This document shows positions 39,409-48,426 of a stretch of DNA of 64,000 nucleotides, in pieces; within the stretch, counting starts at the first letter, position 1; each line of letters begins with the position of its first letter. The DNA is taken from positions 310,001-374,000 of the forward strand of contig NZ_UGJJ01000002.1 in NCBI RefSeq assembly GCF_900451175.1, read 5' to 3'. The translations under genes and the position numbers were made by a program. The notes under the pieces are model-generated. The model had not been told where the DNA came from and ran no database searches. It saw only the letters and a program-made list of their open reading frames with translations. The DNA comes from Kingella potus. GTDB taxonomy: Bacteria > Pseudomonadota > Gammaproteobacteria > Burkholderiales > Neisseriaceae.

Positions 39409-40312
39409 TGCCCCGAGCCCGCAAGCGGCTTTTCAGACGGCCTCTGACGTTTTAGGTGGGTGTGTGGCTCTGCCACGCACGCGGTTTTGTTTTGGCAATG
39501 CGTGGGGGTTGTTGTGTGGTTTCGGGAACGCGTGCGTCGCTGTGCGACACACCCTACATTGCTCCAGACGGGTAATGCTGCCGTTCGGGTAGGGTATACC
39601 GCCCAAGCGGCGCACACGGTTTTTGCAAACGGAGGTGCTTGGCGGAATAGGAAAAATGAGGCCGTCTGAAAAACATTTGCAGTTTTCAGACGGCCTCTGC
39701 TGTTTGTTCCCTCTCCCGCCTGTGGGGGAGGGGTAGGGTGGGGGCTGTTGCCGCTGGGCAGACATTTGCAGGGCAGCAGGGCGGCGGGCAAGGCGGTTTT
39801 GCAAACCGCCGCCCCTTCCCCAACTCTCCCCCGCGCGGGCGCAGGGGAGGGGGTGGGTTTGTTGCGGATTCGGGGACGCGTGCGTCGCTTTGGGCGACAC
39901 ACCCTACGGGTGCGGTCGGAGGATTGGGCGATAGAACGGCAGGCCGTCTGAAAATGGGGTTTTGTGTTTTCAGACGGCCTGTGCCGTTTGTTCCCTCTTC
40001 CGCCTGCGGGGGAGGGTTAGGGTGGGGGCTGTTGCCGCTAGGCAGACATTTGCAGGGCAGCGGGCAAGGCGGTTTTGCAAACTGCCGCCCCTTCCCCAAC
40101 TCTCCACCGCGCGGGCGCAGGGGTGGGGGTGGGTTTGTTGCGGGGTTTGGGGGACGCGTGCGTCGCTTTGGCGACACACCCTACGGGTGGGGGCTGGGGT
40201 TTTGGAGGTGGAACTGGAGACCGTCTGAAAACGGGATTTTGTTTTTTCAGACGGCCTTTGCTGTAAATATGGGGACGCGTGCGTCGCCTTTGGGCGATAC
40301 ATTCTACGGGGG
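39409..40312. repeat. Gap with REP families 1 and 2 and DUS
   Basis: Family 1 sites near 39460-39485, an inverted doublet at 39528-39632 sharing its spacer with 24882-24977, and single sites near 39875-39910, 40153-40190 and 40272-40305. Two full family 2 doublets at 39703-39862 and 39983-40142 are near-identical, each preceded by a DUS pair, so a DUS plus family 2 plus family 1 block of about 280 bases is tandemly duplicated. No gene is seen. Confidence 0.7.
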
Positions 40313-40666
40313 TCAGAGGGCCTCGCCGCGTATGATGCTCTGCCAGCGGCTGCGGCGGGCGGAGAGGCCTTGTTCGATGGTGCGGCGGGCGGCTTCGGCG
40401 GGCATTTTGCCGCAGAGGAAGATGTCGGCGGCGGCGTAGCGGTGTTCGGGCCAGGTGTGGATGCTGATGTGGGATTCGGCCAGCAGTAGTACGCCGGTTA
40501 CGCCGCCTGCGCCGCCGAAGGTGTGGAAGCGGCTGTGCAGTATGGTGGCGCGGGCGGCGGCGGCGGCTTGGGCGAGCAGGGTGTGCAGGCGGTCTGCGTC
40601 GCGCAGGATGCTTGCGTCGCAGCCGTAGAGGTCGAGCAGGCCGTGGCGGCCGGGGGGGAGGCTCAT
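40313..40666 (-). CDS. speD: S-adenosylmethionine decarboxylase proenzyme (prokaryotic class)
   Basis: The 117-residue product carries the self-cleavage and active-site motif LLLAESHISIHTWPEHRYAA: cleavage before the Ser of ESH would give the pyruvoyl group. The His of SIHTWPE and the Cys of DIFLCGKM are also kept, so the enzyme should be active, making the aminopropyl donor for spermidine. Its ATG overlaps the stop of the DUF4178 gene (ATGA), so translation is coupled. No spermidine synthase gene is adjacent. Confidence 0.9.
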   Translation of the reverse strand: MSLPPGRHGLLDLYGCDASILRDADRLHTLLAQAAAAARATILHSRFHTFGGAGGVTGVLLLAESHISIHTWPEHRYAAADIFLCGKMPAEAARRTIEQGLSARRSRWQSIIRGEAL

Positions 40667-42330
40667 TTGTGGCCTCCTACGAAGCCGCCTGCGCCGTAGC
40701 CGCCGCCGCCGTAGCCGGATGTGCCGCTGCTGTCGGAGGCGGGGAGGTAGTTGAAGGCGGTGGTGAAGAGGATGAGGAAGGAGCCGATGATGATGTAGGC
40801 GGTGCGGCTGCCGATCATGCTGGTGCCGTCTTCTTCGGAACGGCCGCCGAGCCGGTAGAGGCTGTAGGCGGAGAGGAGGGTGATGATGATGTTGCCGTCG
40901 TCGGCAATCAGGGCGGGCAGGTTGAGGACTGCTAGGGCGGCGATCATGGTCCAGACAAGGCCGGGGTTGGTGTCGGATTCGCCGTCGGTTTGGGCCCGGC
41001 TGTGTTCGAGGCCGAAGGCGCGGGCGATTTCGCGGCTGTCTATCGGTTCGGACAGGCTCCATGCCATTTCGGCGGTGGAAAGCTCGGTGCAGAGTTTGCC
41101 GCGCCCGCTGCGGTAGTCGCTGTAGTAGTTGAAATCGCCGCTGCGGACGTGCCAGTAGAACGCGCCGGCGGCGTAGCCGACGCGGCTGCCGTAGTCGCTG
41201 ATTTTTTCGCAGCCCTGGGGGCGGCCGTGGCGGTCGAGGCGCGGCCAGTCGCGCAGGGTACGGGAGGTTTCCCAGCCGCTGCTGCTTTCGATGAGCCAGA
41301 GAAAGCCGTTTACGGGATGGTAGAGCAGGTATTCGCGCCAGCGGCCGACGGGTACGGGGGCGAAGGGGCGTTTGAGGGCGTACATGAGGTCGAAGGCGGT
41401 TTGTGCTTCGTATTCGTCTTTGTGCAGTGCGCCGATGACGGTGTAGGTTTTGCCGCCGAGGGTGCCGCTGCTGCCGACGGGGAGGGTGAGCGCCTGCTGC
41501 TGGGCTTCGCGCATGGCGTTGGCTTCGATCAGCTCGATTTTGCCGCCGACGGCTTCGAGGTCGCTGCCGCAGGAGGGGCAGAGGATGTTGTCGGCCATGC
41601 CGCTGATCCAGTGGACGGGGGAACCGCAGTGGGGGCAGTTTTCCGACTGGCGGCTGCCTTTCAGACGGCCTGCGCTTTGGCTGATTTGGTCGGCGGTGCG
41701 GGTGTATTGGAGCCGGAGGTCGTCGAGTTTGACCGCGCTGCCGAGGTAGAAGGCGGGCGGGTTGTCGGAGTAGTCGGTGGTGAAGAAGATGTTTTCGCAA
41801 CGCCAGTCGGCCACGCGGCTGGTGCGGTCGGCGGCAAGCTCGAAGGGGAGTTCGCCTTGGGCGGCGGCGTGGCTGAGGGTTACTTCGCGTACGTCGGAGG
41901 CGGTGAAGCGTTTGTTTTGGAAGTCGAAGGTGGTGAAGCCGGCGCGGATGCGGTCAAATTCGGGCAGGCGTGGCGGGGCGGGGGTGGGACGGGTGAAGAC
42001 GTAGATGTCGCCGGCTTCGGCCAGCCAGCCGGTGCTGCCGTCGTCGAACAGGACGTACCATTCGTTCCATACGCCTGCGTCGTAGTGCATTTGCAGGCGG
42101 CCGATAAGGGAGAAGGGCTGCGTGCCCCAGCGGCCTTGTGTGCCGATTTGCAGGGGGCTGTAATCTTCGAGCAGGGCGGAGTCGCGGCCTTTGTCGGTTA
42201 CGCCGCCGGCTTCGCGCACGAGCATGCTGTTGCAGTAGGGGCAGACGAGGGTAACGGCGGTGGCGGAGTGTGCGCCGACGGGTGCGCCGCAGCTCGGGCA
42301 GTCGGTGTGGAAAAGCGGTTCGCGGGTCAT
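40663..42330 (-). CDS. DUF4178 protein with two zinc ribbons and C-terminal membrane helices
   Basis: A 555-residue protein with internal duplication: a zinc ribbon (CPSCGAP...CPYCNSM) and DUF4178-like domain, then a second ribbon (CPHCGSP...CPSCGSD) and second DUF4178-like domain with GGKTYTVIGALHKDEYE and EYLLYHPVNGFLWLIES. Two membrane helices and a Gly-rich tail (SGYGGGGYGAGGFVGGHK) follow. DUF4178 proteins recur with AdoMet decarboxylase, DUF350 and SPFH genes in envelope-stress clusters, as here. Molecular role unknown. Confidence 0.8.
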   Translation of the reverse strand: MTREPLFHTDCPSCGAPVGAHSATAVTLVCPYCNSMLVREAGGVTDKGRDSALLEDYSPLQIGTQGRWGTQPFSLIGRLQMHYDAGVWNEWYVLFDDGSTGWLAEAGDIYVFTRPTPAPPRLPEFDRIRAGFTTFDFQNKRFTASDVREVTLSHAAAQGELPFELAADRTSRVADWRCENIFFTTDYSDNPPAFYLGSAVKLDDLRLQYTRTADQISQSAGRLKGSRQSENCPHCGSPVHWISGMADNILCPSCGSDLEAVGGKIELIEANAMREAQQQALTLPVGSSGTLGGKTYTVIGALHKDEYEAQTAFDLMYALKRPFAPVPVGRWREYLLYHPVNGFLWLIESSSGWETSRTLRDWPRLDRHGRPQGCEKISDYGSRVGYAAGAFYWHVRSGDFNYYSDYRSGRGKLCTELSTAEMAWSLSEPIDSREIARAFGLEHSRAQTDGESDTNPGLVWTMIAALAVLNLPALIADDGNIIITLLSAYSLYRLGGRSEEDGTSMIGSRTAYIIIGSFLILFTTAFNYLPASDSSGTSGYGGGGYGAGGFVGGHK

Positions 42331-42459
42331 ACGGTGTCCGTGGGCGGGCGGTGGGCGGTTTCAGACGGCCTTGCGGTTTTGCCGCGCCTGTTTGTGTCTG
42401 CAAGGGGGCGTGGGCGCGGTTGCCGAAAGACGGGGTGTTTTGTCTTTGTTTTTTGTTTT

Positions 42460-42750
42460 CAGACGGCCTGTTTAAGCGGCAGGGGACGCGTGCGCCGTTT
42501 TGGCGGCACACCCTACGTTTGTTTTAAAGGCCGTCTGAATTTGTGGTGCGTGCTGTGCTGCTTGTTTTCAGACGGCCTGTTAAGCGGCAGGGGACGCGTG
42601 TGCCGTTTTGGCGGCACACCCTACGTTTGTTTTAAAGGCCGTCTGAATTTGTGGTGCGTGCCGTGCTGCTTGTTTTCAGACGGCCTGTTAAGCGGCAGGG
42701 GACGCGTGCGCCGCTTTGGCGGCACACCCTGCGTTTGTTTCGGAGGCGGT
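42460..42750. repeat. Tandem repeat of 108-109 bases (DUS + REP + DUS)
   Basis: About 2.6 copies of a unit beginning CAGACGGCCTGTT (starts near 42460, 42569 and 42677). Each contains a DUS, a GTGCGCCG...CGGCACACCCTACG half-site and an inverted DUS. It fills most of the 422-base gap between the SPFH and DUF4178 genes; the last copy stops at the SPFH stop codon. Confidence 0.8.
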
Positions 42751-42752
42751 TG

Positions 42753-43775
42753 TCAGCCGACGAGTTGTTTCAAGACTTCGGCTTTGGCTTTTTCGTAGTC
42801 GTCGGCGGAAATCAGGCCGTTGTCGAGCAGGGTTTTGAGCTGTTGCAGCTTGGCCTGCGGGTCGGCGGGGGTTTGTGCGGCGGCGGGTTGTTCCGCTGCC
42901 TGCGGCTGGGCGGCGGGGGTGATTGCGCCGGCCATCGCGCCGGCCATTGCCTGTCCGATGCCCGCGCCTACGCCTACGCCCGCGCCGAGGCCGGCGAGGC
43001 CGCCTTCGTTTTGCGCCGCCAGGGGGATGGCTTCGGCGGTTTGGAATTTGGTGTAGGTGTCGAGGTTGCCGACGATGCCCATGGAGATTTTTTTGTCGAG
43101 GGCTTTTTGGATGTTGTCGGGCAGGCTGATGCTTTCTACGGTGAAGTTTTCCAGCGTGATGCCGAGGCGGGCAAATTCGGGGGCGAGGACTTCGGCCAGC
43201 TTCTGCGACAGGAGTACCTGGTTGGCGGCCATGTCGAGGAAGGGGGTGGCGGCGTTGCCGAAAACGGCGGCAAGCTGGGTTACGGCGATGTTGCGGAGCT
43301 GTTGTTCGAGCAGGTGGCCGGTGTAGCTTTCGACTACGCCGCTGACTTGTTTGAAAAAGGCTTCGGGATCGCTGATGCGGTAGCTGTACATGCCGAAGGA
43401 GCGGATCTGCACCGCGCCGAATTCGGGATCGCGCACGGTTACGGGCTGGGCGGTGCCCCATTTGCGGGCAAGCTGCTGTTTGGTGTTGAAGAAGTAAACG
43501 TCTGATTTGAAGGGTGATTCAAATAGTTTGTCCCAGTTTTTCAGGTAGGTGAGGACGGGGAGGGTTTGGGTGTTGAGCTTGTAGGTGCCGGCGGCGAATA
43601 CGTCGGCGGTTTTGCCTTCGTCCACAAACAGGGCCATTTGTGCTTCGCGCACGGTGAGGCTCGCGCCGTTTTGGATTTCCTGATCGGCAATGGGGAAACG
43701 CCAGACTAGGGTTTCTTCGTCGGGGTTTTCCCATTGGATGATGTCGATGAATTGCTTTTTAATGAAGTTGAACAT
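42753..43775 (-). CDS. SPFH/Band-7 domain protein with C-terminal SHOCT (YdjI-like)
   Basis: The 340-residue product starts MFNFIKKQFIDIIQWENP, typical of this SPFH subgroup; the SPFH domain spans about 20-250 (FGMYSYRISDPEAFFKQVSG, ARLGITLENFTVESISLPDNIQ). A Gly/Ala-rich linker leads to a SHOCT motif (LQQLKTLLDNGLISADDYEKAKAEVLKQL). No transmembrane helix is evident, so it is probably a peripheral membrane scaffold. AAAGGAAA precedes the ATG at 43775. It sits between the DUF350 and DUF4178 genes. Confidence 0.85.
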   Translation of the reverse strand: MFNFIKKQFIDIIQWENPDEETLVWRFPIADQEIQNGASLTVREAQMALFVDEGKTADVFAAGTYKLNTQTLPVLTYLKNWDKLFESPFKSDVYFFNTKQQLARKWGTAQPVTVRDPEFGAVQIRSFGMYSYRISDPEAFFKQVSGVVESYTGHLLEQQLRNIAVTQLAAVFGNAATPFLDMAANQVLLSQKLAEVLAPEFARLGITLENFTVESISLPDNIQKALDKKISMGIVGNLDTYTKFQTAEAIPLAAQNEGGLAGLGAGVGVGAGIGQAMAGAMAGAITPAAQPQAAEQPAAAQTPADPQAKLQQLKTLLDNGLISADDYEKAKAEVLKQLVG

Positions 43776-43803
43776 GGCGTTTTTCCTTTGCTGGCAGACG
43801 GGT

Positions 43804-44202
43804 TTAAGAGAGGCAGGCGGCGTTGAGCAGGCCGGCGGAAACGGAGAATATGCCGAACAGGGCACCGACGGCGACATTGTTGGCGGCCAGTTCGTCGGCG
43901 GCGCGGACAATCAGGCGCGAGGCGGCGAAATAGACGGCGATTTGCAGCACGCCCGCGCCCGCGCCCCAGAGGACGAAGTCGGCAAAGCCGATGCTGTGGG
44001 CGATGCTGGACGCAAGCGGCAGGCAGAAGCCTGCGGTGGCACCGCCGAAGGAAAGGGCGCAGGCGAGGTTGCCGTTTTTGATGAGGTGCAGCTCGTTTAT
44101 GGGGGTGGTTTTGAGGTAGATGGTGCAGAATGCGGCCAAAAGCAGCAGGGCGGCGGCCATATATTGGACATAAAGGGCATACTGGGAGAGGGAAACGGTC
44201 AT
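43804..44202 (-). CDS. DUF350-family membrane protein
   Basis: The 132-residue product has four membrane helices. LKTTPINELHLIKNGNLACALSFGGATAGFCLPLASSIAHS is the DUF350 signature, and the repeat-like second half (AANNVAVGALFGIFSVSAGLLNAACLS) also fits. DUF350 genes occur with polyamine-linked and PspA-type stress genes (for example E. coli yjfL). It is the first gene of this minus-strand group, 28 bases before the SPFH gene. Confidence 0.8.
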   Translation of the reverse strand: MTVSLSQYALYVQYMAAALLLLAAFCTIYLKTTPINELHLIKNGNLACALSFGGATAGFCLPLASSIAHSIGFADFVLWGAGAGVLQIAVYFAASRLIVRAADELAANNVAVGALFGIFSVSAGLLNAACLS

Positions 44203-44403
44203 GGCGCGCTTTCGTGTAAAAATTTGCGCGATTATGCCACAACCGGTTGTTTTACACGCCCGAAAGGCTTTTCAGATGGCCCTTTTTGCGTTTTTTTGCA
44301 TCTTTAAAAAGGCGTATAATCCGCAGGCCGTCTGAAAGGGTTTTCAGACGGCCTCTGCATTGCGTTTTCCGACCCATTTCCATTCTGCAAAGGACAGCAA
44401 ACC

Positions 44404-45459
44404 ATGAGACCGCTCCGTGCCGAAATCCGCCTCGACCGCCTGCGCGAAAACTACCAAACCCTCCGACAAATCCACGGCGGCAAAATGCTGGCGGTGCTCA
44501 AAGCCGATGCCTACGGACACGGCGCATTGCGCTGTGCCTGCGCGCTGGCCGATATTGCCGACGGTTTTGCCGTAGCTTCGCTGGAAGAGGCTGCCGAATT
44601 GCGGCGCGGCGGCATCGCCAATCCCATTGTCCTGCTCGAAGGGGTGTTTGAAGCCGCCGAGTATGCGGAGGCGGAACGCTTGGATCTGTGGCCGGTGGTG
44701 GCCTGCCAGTGGCAGCTCGAAAGCCTGCTGGCGCACGATTGGCAGAGGCCGGTGAAGGTGTGGCTGAAAATGGATTCCGGTATGCACCGCGCCGGTTTCT
44801 TTCCGCACGAATACGCCCCGGCCTACACCGCGCTGGCGCAAAGCGGCAAGGTGTCCGACATTGTCAAAATCAGCCATTACGCCTGTGCCGACGAAGAAGA
44901 GCGCGGCATGACCGAAATGCAGACCGAAGCCTTCGACCTGGCCTGCGCCGCGCTGGCGGGCGAAGAGAGCCTGGCCAATTCCGCCGCCGCCGTCGCCTAT
45001 CCGCAGGCGCGGCGCGACTGGGGCAGGGCGGGGCTGGCACTTTACGGCATCGATCCCTTTCTCGGACGCGACCCCCGCTTCAAGCCTGTGATGCGGCTGG
45101 TGAGCGAAGTGTTCGGCGAACGGGTGTTGCAGCCGCACGAGCCGATAGGCTACGGCGCGTCGTTTTACACCAAACGCTCCACCCGCGTCGGTCTGGCCGC
45201 CTGCGGCTATGCCGACGGCTATCCGCGCCGCGCCGCCACCGGCACGCCCGTTGCCGTCGAAGGCTGCCGCAGGCGCATCCTCGGCCGCGTTTCCATGGAT
45301 ATGCTCACGGTGGAACTGGACGGCAGCGAAGGCATAGGCAGCGAAGTGGAGCTGTGGGGCGATGTGGTGGACATCAACGAAGTGGCCGCCGCCGCAGGCA
45401 CGGTGGCCTACGAGCTTTTGTGCAACGTCAAACGCGCCAAATTTGTCTATATCCAATAA
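44404..45459 (+). CDS. alr: Alanine racemase
   Basis: The 351-residue PLP enzyme makes D-alanine for peptidoglycan. The PLP lysine motif is LAVLKADAYGHG; WLKMDSGMHRAGF, PIGYGASFYTKRSTRVGLAACGYADGYPR (catalytic Tyr region) and GRVSMDMLTVEL follow in order. Length is typical. AAAGGACAG precedes the ATG, and TATAAT at 44315-44320 suggests a promoter. A DUS pair terminator separates it from dapE. Confidence 0.96.
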   Translation: MRPLRAEIRLDRLRENYQTLRQIHGGKMLAVLKADAYGHGALRCACALADIADGFAVASLEEAAELRRGGIANPIVLLEGVFEAAEYAEAERLDLWPVVACQWQLESLLAHDWQRPVKVWLKMDSGMHRAGFFPHEYAPAYTALAQSGKVSDIVKISHYACADEEERGMTEMQTEAFDLACAALAGEESLANSAAAVAYPQARRDWGRAGLALYGIDPFLGRDPRFKPVMRLVSEVFGERVLQPHEPIGYGASFYTKRSTRVGLAACGYADGYPRRAATGTPVAVEGCRRRILGRVSMDMLTVELDGSEGIGSEVELWGDVVDINEVAAAAGTVAYELLCNVKRAKFVYIQ

Positions 45460-45462
45460 CAC

Positions 45463-45493
45463 AGGCCGTCTGAAAACCGTTTTCAGACGGCCT
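45463..45493 (+). terminator. DUS-pair hairpin between alr and dapE
   Basis: A tight inverted DUS pair directly after the alr stop codon. The dapE ATG follows 18 bases later, so readthrough or a promoter within the hairpin would be needed for dapE. Confidence 0.7.
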
Positions 45494-45511
45494 CTTTCAG
45501 GAATCCCGAAC

Positions 45512-46645
45512 ATGACCGCCCTCGATCTCGCCAAACAACTCATCGCCCGACCCTCCGTTACCCCCGACGACCAAGGCTGCCAGCGGCTGATTGCCGAACG
45601 CCTGGCCGCCGTCGGTTTTACCGCCGAAGAAATGAATTTCGGCCACACCAAAAACATCTGGCTGCGGCGCGGCAGCGCAGCACCGCTGGTCTGCTTCGCC
45701 GGCCACACCGACGTTGTCCCGCCCGGCCCCGAAGCGCAATGGACTTCGCCGCCTTTCGTGCCGTCCGAACGCGGCGGCAGGCTGTACGGGCGCGGTGCGG
45801 CCGACATGAAAAGCAGCATCGCCGCCTTTGTGGCCGCCTGCGAAGCCTTTGTGGCCGCCTGCCCCGGCCACGGCGGCAGCATCGCCCTGCTGCTTACCTC
45901 CGACGAAGAGGGCGACGCGCGCGACGGCACGACCCGCGTCGTCGATGTCCTCAAAGCGCGCGGCGAAACGATAGACTACTGCATCGTCGGCGAACCCACC
46001 GCCGTTTCCGTGCTCGGCGACACCATCAAAAACGGCCGGCGCGGCTCGCTTTCCGCCAGCCTCACCGTCAAAGGAAAACAAGGCCACATCGCCTATCCGC
46101 ATCTGGCCGACAATCCCGTCCACCGCGCCGCCGCCGCCCTAGCCGAACTGGCCGCCGAGCAATGGGACGGGGGCAACGAATACTTCCCGCCCACGGGTTT
46201 CCAAATCTCCAACATCGCCGCAGGCACGGGCGCGACCAACGTTATCCCCGGCGAGCTGCACGTCAGCTTCAACTTCCGCTTCTCCACCGAATCCGATGCC
46301 GACGGCCTCAAACGCCGCGTCTGCGCCATTCTCGACCGCCACCGCCTGCAATACGAAATCCGCTGGACGCTTTCCGGCCTGCCTTTTCTGACCGGCGCCG
46401 GCCGCCTGACCGGCTGCGCCCAGGCCGCCATCGAAAAAATCTGCGGTGTCCGGGCCCGGCTTTCCACCAGCGGCGGCACGTCCGACGGCCGCTTCATCAA
46501 AGACATCGCCCGCGAACTCATCGAGCTGGGCCCCGTCAATGCCAGCATCCACCAAATCGACGAACACATCGACACCGCCGCCGTCGGGCAGCTTGCGCGG
46601 GTTTACGAAACCATGCTTGCCGACCTGCTGGCGCGGCAGGCATAA
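45512..46645 (+). CDS. dapE: Succinyl-diaminopimelate desuccinylase
   Basis: The 377-residue M20 zinc hydrolase acts in lysine and diaminopimelate synthesis. Metal-binding motifs: FAGHTDVVPPGP, RGAADMKSSIAAF, LTSDEEGDARDGT, and the C-terminal ASIHQIDEHID; TSGGTSDGRFI is a DapE landmark. TTTCAGGAA lies upstream of the ATG. It follows alr, which fits a shared peptidoglycan precursor role. Confidence 0.96.
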   Translation: MTALDLAKQLIARPSVTPDDQGCQRLIAERLAAVGFTAEEMNFGHTKNIWLRRGSAAPLVCFAGHTDVVPPGPEAQWTSPPFVPSERGGRLYGRGAADMKSSIAAFVAACEAFVAACPGHGGSIALLLTSDEEGDARDGTTRVVDVLKARGETIDYCIVGEPTAVSVLGDTIKNGRRGSLSASLTVKGKQGHIAYPHLADNPVHRAAAALAELAAEQWDGGNEYFPPTGFQISNIAAGTGATNVIPGELHVSFNFRFSTESDADGLKRRVCAILDRHRLQYEIRWTLSGLPFLTGAGRLTGCAQAAIEKICGVRARLSTSGGTSDGRFIKDIARELIELGPVNASIHQIDEHIDTAAVGQLARVYETMLADLLARQA

Positions 46646-46725
46646 AAGGCGCAAAACCGCGCAGTCGGGCGGGTTTGCGGCGGGCGTTTTCCAGCCCTGT
46701 TCCGCCACCGGAGAAAGGCCACACC

Positions 46726-47370
46726 ATGAACGGACACATTTTGCTGCTGCACGGCATCCATATGCACGCCTGGATTATGTTTCCTTTTGCCCGCCTGTTG
46801 GAAAAACAGGGCTTTGCCGTGGAAACCTTCGGCTATTACAGCGTGTGGCAGACGCACGAGCGGCACACCGCCGCGCTGGCCGATACCGTGTGCGGCTTTT
46901 TCAGACGGCATCCCGACACACCGCTGCACCTGGTCGGACACAGCCTGGGCGGCCTTGTCCTGCGCCGTTTTGCCGCCGCACATCCCGATCTGGTGCGCGG
47001 CCGCATCGTTACCCTCGGCACGCCGCACAGCGGCAGTGCGGCGGCCGAAGCCGTCCGCTCATGGGGCGCGGGCGTGCCGCTGCTGGGCGGGGCATACCGG
47101 CAAATGCTCGACGGCAACCTGCCGCCCCTGCCCGCAGGCGTGGAGCTGGGCAGCATTGCGGGCAGCAAACCGATGGGCGTGGGGCGGATTTTCGGCCTGC
47201 ACGGGGCAAACGACGGCACGGTGGCGGTGGCCGAAACCCGTTTCGACGGCATGGCCGGCCACATCGTACTGCCTGTTTCGCATACGGGGATGCTGGCCGA
47301 CGAAGGCGCGGCGGCGCAGACGGCGGCTTTTTTGCGGCACGGGCGGTTTGCGCCGGAAGAGGCCGTCTGA
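46726..47370 (+). CDS. Alpha/beta-hydrolase, lipase-like
   Basis: The 214-residue product shows an oxyanion HG near the N terminus (ILLLHGIHMHAWIM), the nucleophile elbow GHSLGG, and later HGANDGTVAV and LPVSHTGML, giving a plausible Ser-Asp-His triad. It resembles small LipA-like/PGAP1-like esterases; no signal peptide is visible, so it is probably cytoplasmic. GAGAAAGG precedes the ATG at 46726. The final EEAV* is encoded by a DUS that supplies the stop codon. Confidence 0.78.
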   Translation: MNGHILLLHGIHMHAWIMFPFARLLEKQGFAVETFGYYSVWQTHERHTAALADTVCGFFRRHPDTPLHLVGHSLGGLVLRRFAAAHPDLVRGRIVTLGTPHSGSAAAEAVRSWGAGVPLLGGAYRQMLDGNLPPLPAGVELGSIAGSKPMGVGRIFGLHGANDGTVAVAETRFDGMAGHIVLPVSHTGMLADEGAAAQTAAFLRHGRFAPEEAV

Positions 47371-47446
47371 AACCGCCGCCTTGCTTTCGGACGGGCTGAA
47401 AACCCCGTATCATCCGCATTGTTTTTTTTAAACGGAGTGTTACCCG

Positions 47447-47863
47447 ATGAATGTAGTACGCTTTTTAATCTGCCTGGCGGCTGCGGCCTTGTTTGCTTGG
47501 AGCGGCTGGCAGGATATTGAAAACAACCGCCTGTTCGAGCAGGGCGGCGCGGTGGCGGTGGAGGCTTATGCGTCCACCAACGAATACACCGAAAACACGC
47601 TGTTCCGCGTGATTCCCGTCGGCGGCTACCGCACCAGGCTGGGCTATACCGAAGGCCGCTCGTTCGATGCCGGTATGCAGTCGATCAGCAGCGAGGAGCT
47701 GGAGCTGCTCAAACAGGGCAAGCGCATCCCGCGCGAATACGCCAAAGCCGAGCCGACGCTTATCCGCCGCCCGGGCGAGCCGTTTGATCCGACCAAGGAA
47801 TTTGTTCTGGCGGCTCTGATTGCGCTGTCCGGCGTGTACCTGCTGTTTAAAAAAAGAAATTAA
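47447..47863 (+). CDS. Two-helix membrane protein of unknown function
   Basis: The 138-residue product has hydrophobic segments at both ends (FLICLAAAALFAWSGW and FVLAALIALSGVYLLF) and about 95 residues between them, probably periplasmic. The layout resembles DUF3592-type proteins but the match is weak. ACGGAGTG precedes the ATG. Confidence 0.6.
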   Translation: MNVVRFLICLAAAALFAWSGWQDIENNRLFEQGGAVAVEAYASTNEYTENTLFRVIPVGGYRTRLGYTEGRSFDAGMQSISSEELELLKQGKRIPREYAKAEPTLIRRPGEPFDPTKEFVLAALIALSGVYLLFKKRN

Positions 47864-48420
47864 GCCCGACCGCCCGACAAAAGGAAGAGGCCGTCTGAAA
47901 AGCCGTTTGAATGCTTTTCAGACGGCCTCTGTGTTTTAAGGTAGGGTGTGTGGCGCAGCCACGCACGCGGTTTTTGTTTTGGCTGCGGGGATGTTTGTTA
48001 CGGGCTTGGGAACGCGTGCGTCGCTTGGGGCGACACACCCTACGGATGTGGCTGCGTTGGGTTTGGAGGTATCGTGAGGATTCGGGCTGCGTTTGCGGTT
48101 TTCAGACGGCCTCTGTGTTTTAAGGTAGGGTGTGTGGCACGGCCACGCACGCGGTTTTTGTTTTGGCTGCGGGGATGTTTGTTACGGGCTTGGGAACGCG
48201 TGCGTCGCTTGGGGCGACACACCCTACGGATGTGGCTGCGTTGGGTTTGGAGGTATCGTGAGGATTCGGGCTGCGTTTGCGCTTTTCAGACGGCCTTTGT
48301 GTTTTAAGGTAGGGTGTGTGGCGCAGCCACGCACGCGGTTGGCAGTTATTGGGGAAAGGAGAGGCCGTCTGAAAACTTCGGTTGCGCTTTTCAGACGGCC
48401 TTTTCTATGTGCCGCGCCTG
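47864..48420. repeat. 184-bp near-perfect tandem repeat of DUS-REPIN units
   Basis: Copies begin at 47931, 48115 and (partial) 48299 and are almost identical. Each contains a GTAGGGTGTGTGGC half-site, spacer, GCGTGCGTCGC half-site, a unique-looking ~70-base segment (GGATGTGGCTGCG...) and a DUS. DUS pairs flank the array at about 47887-47928 and 48362-48403. The gap carries no gene. Confidence 0.85.
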
Positions 48421-48426
48421 AAAAAA

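Noticed and set aside
40990..42798. Open frame of 602 codons opposite the DUF4178 gene
   Set aside because: Antisense of a gene with zinc ribbons and membrane helices; it continues into tandem repeats, where it encodes repeated DUS/REP peptides.
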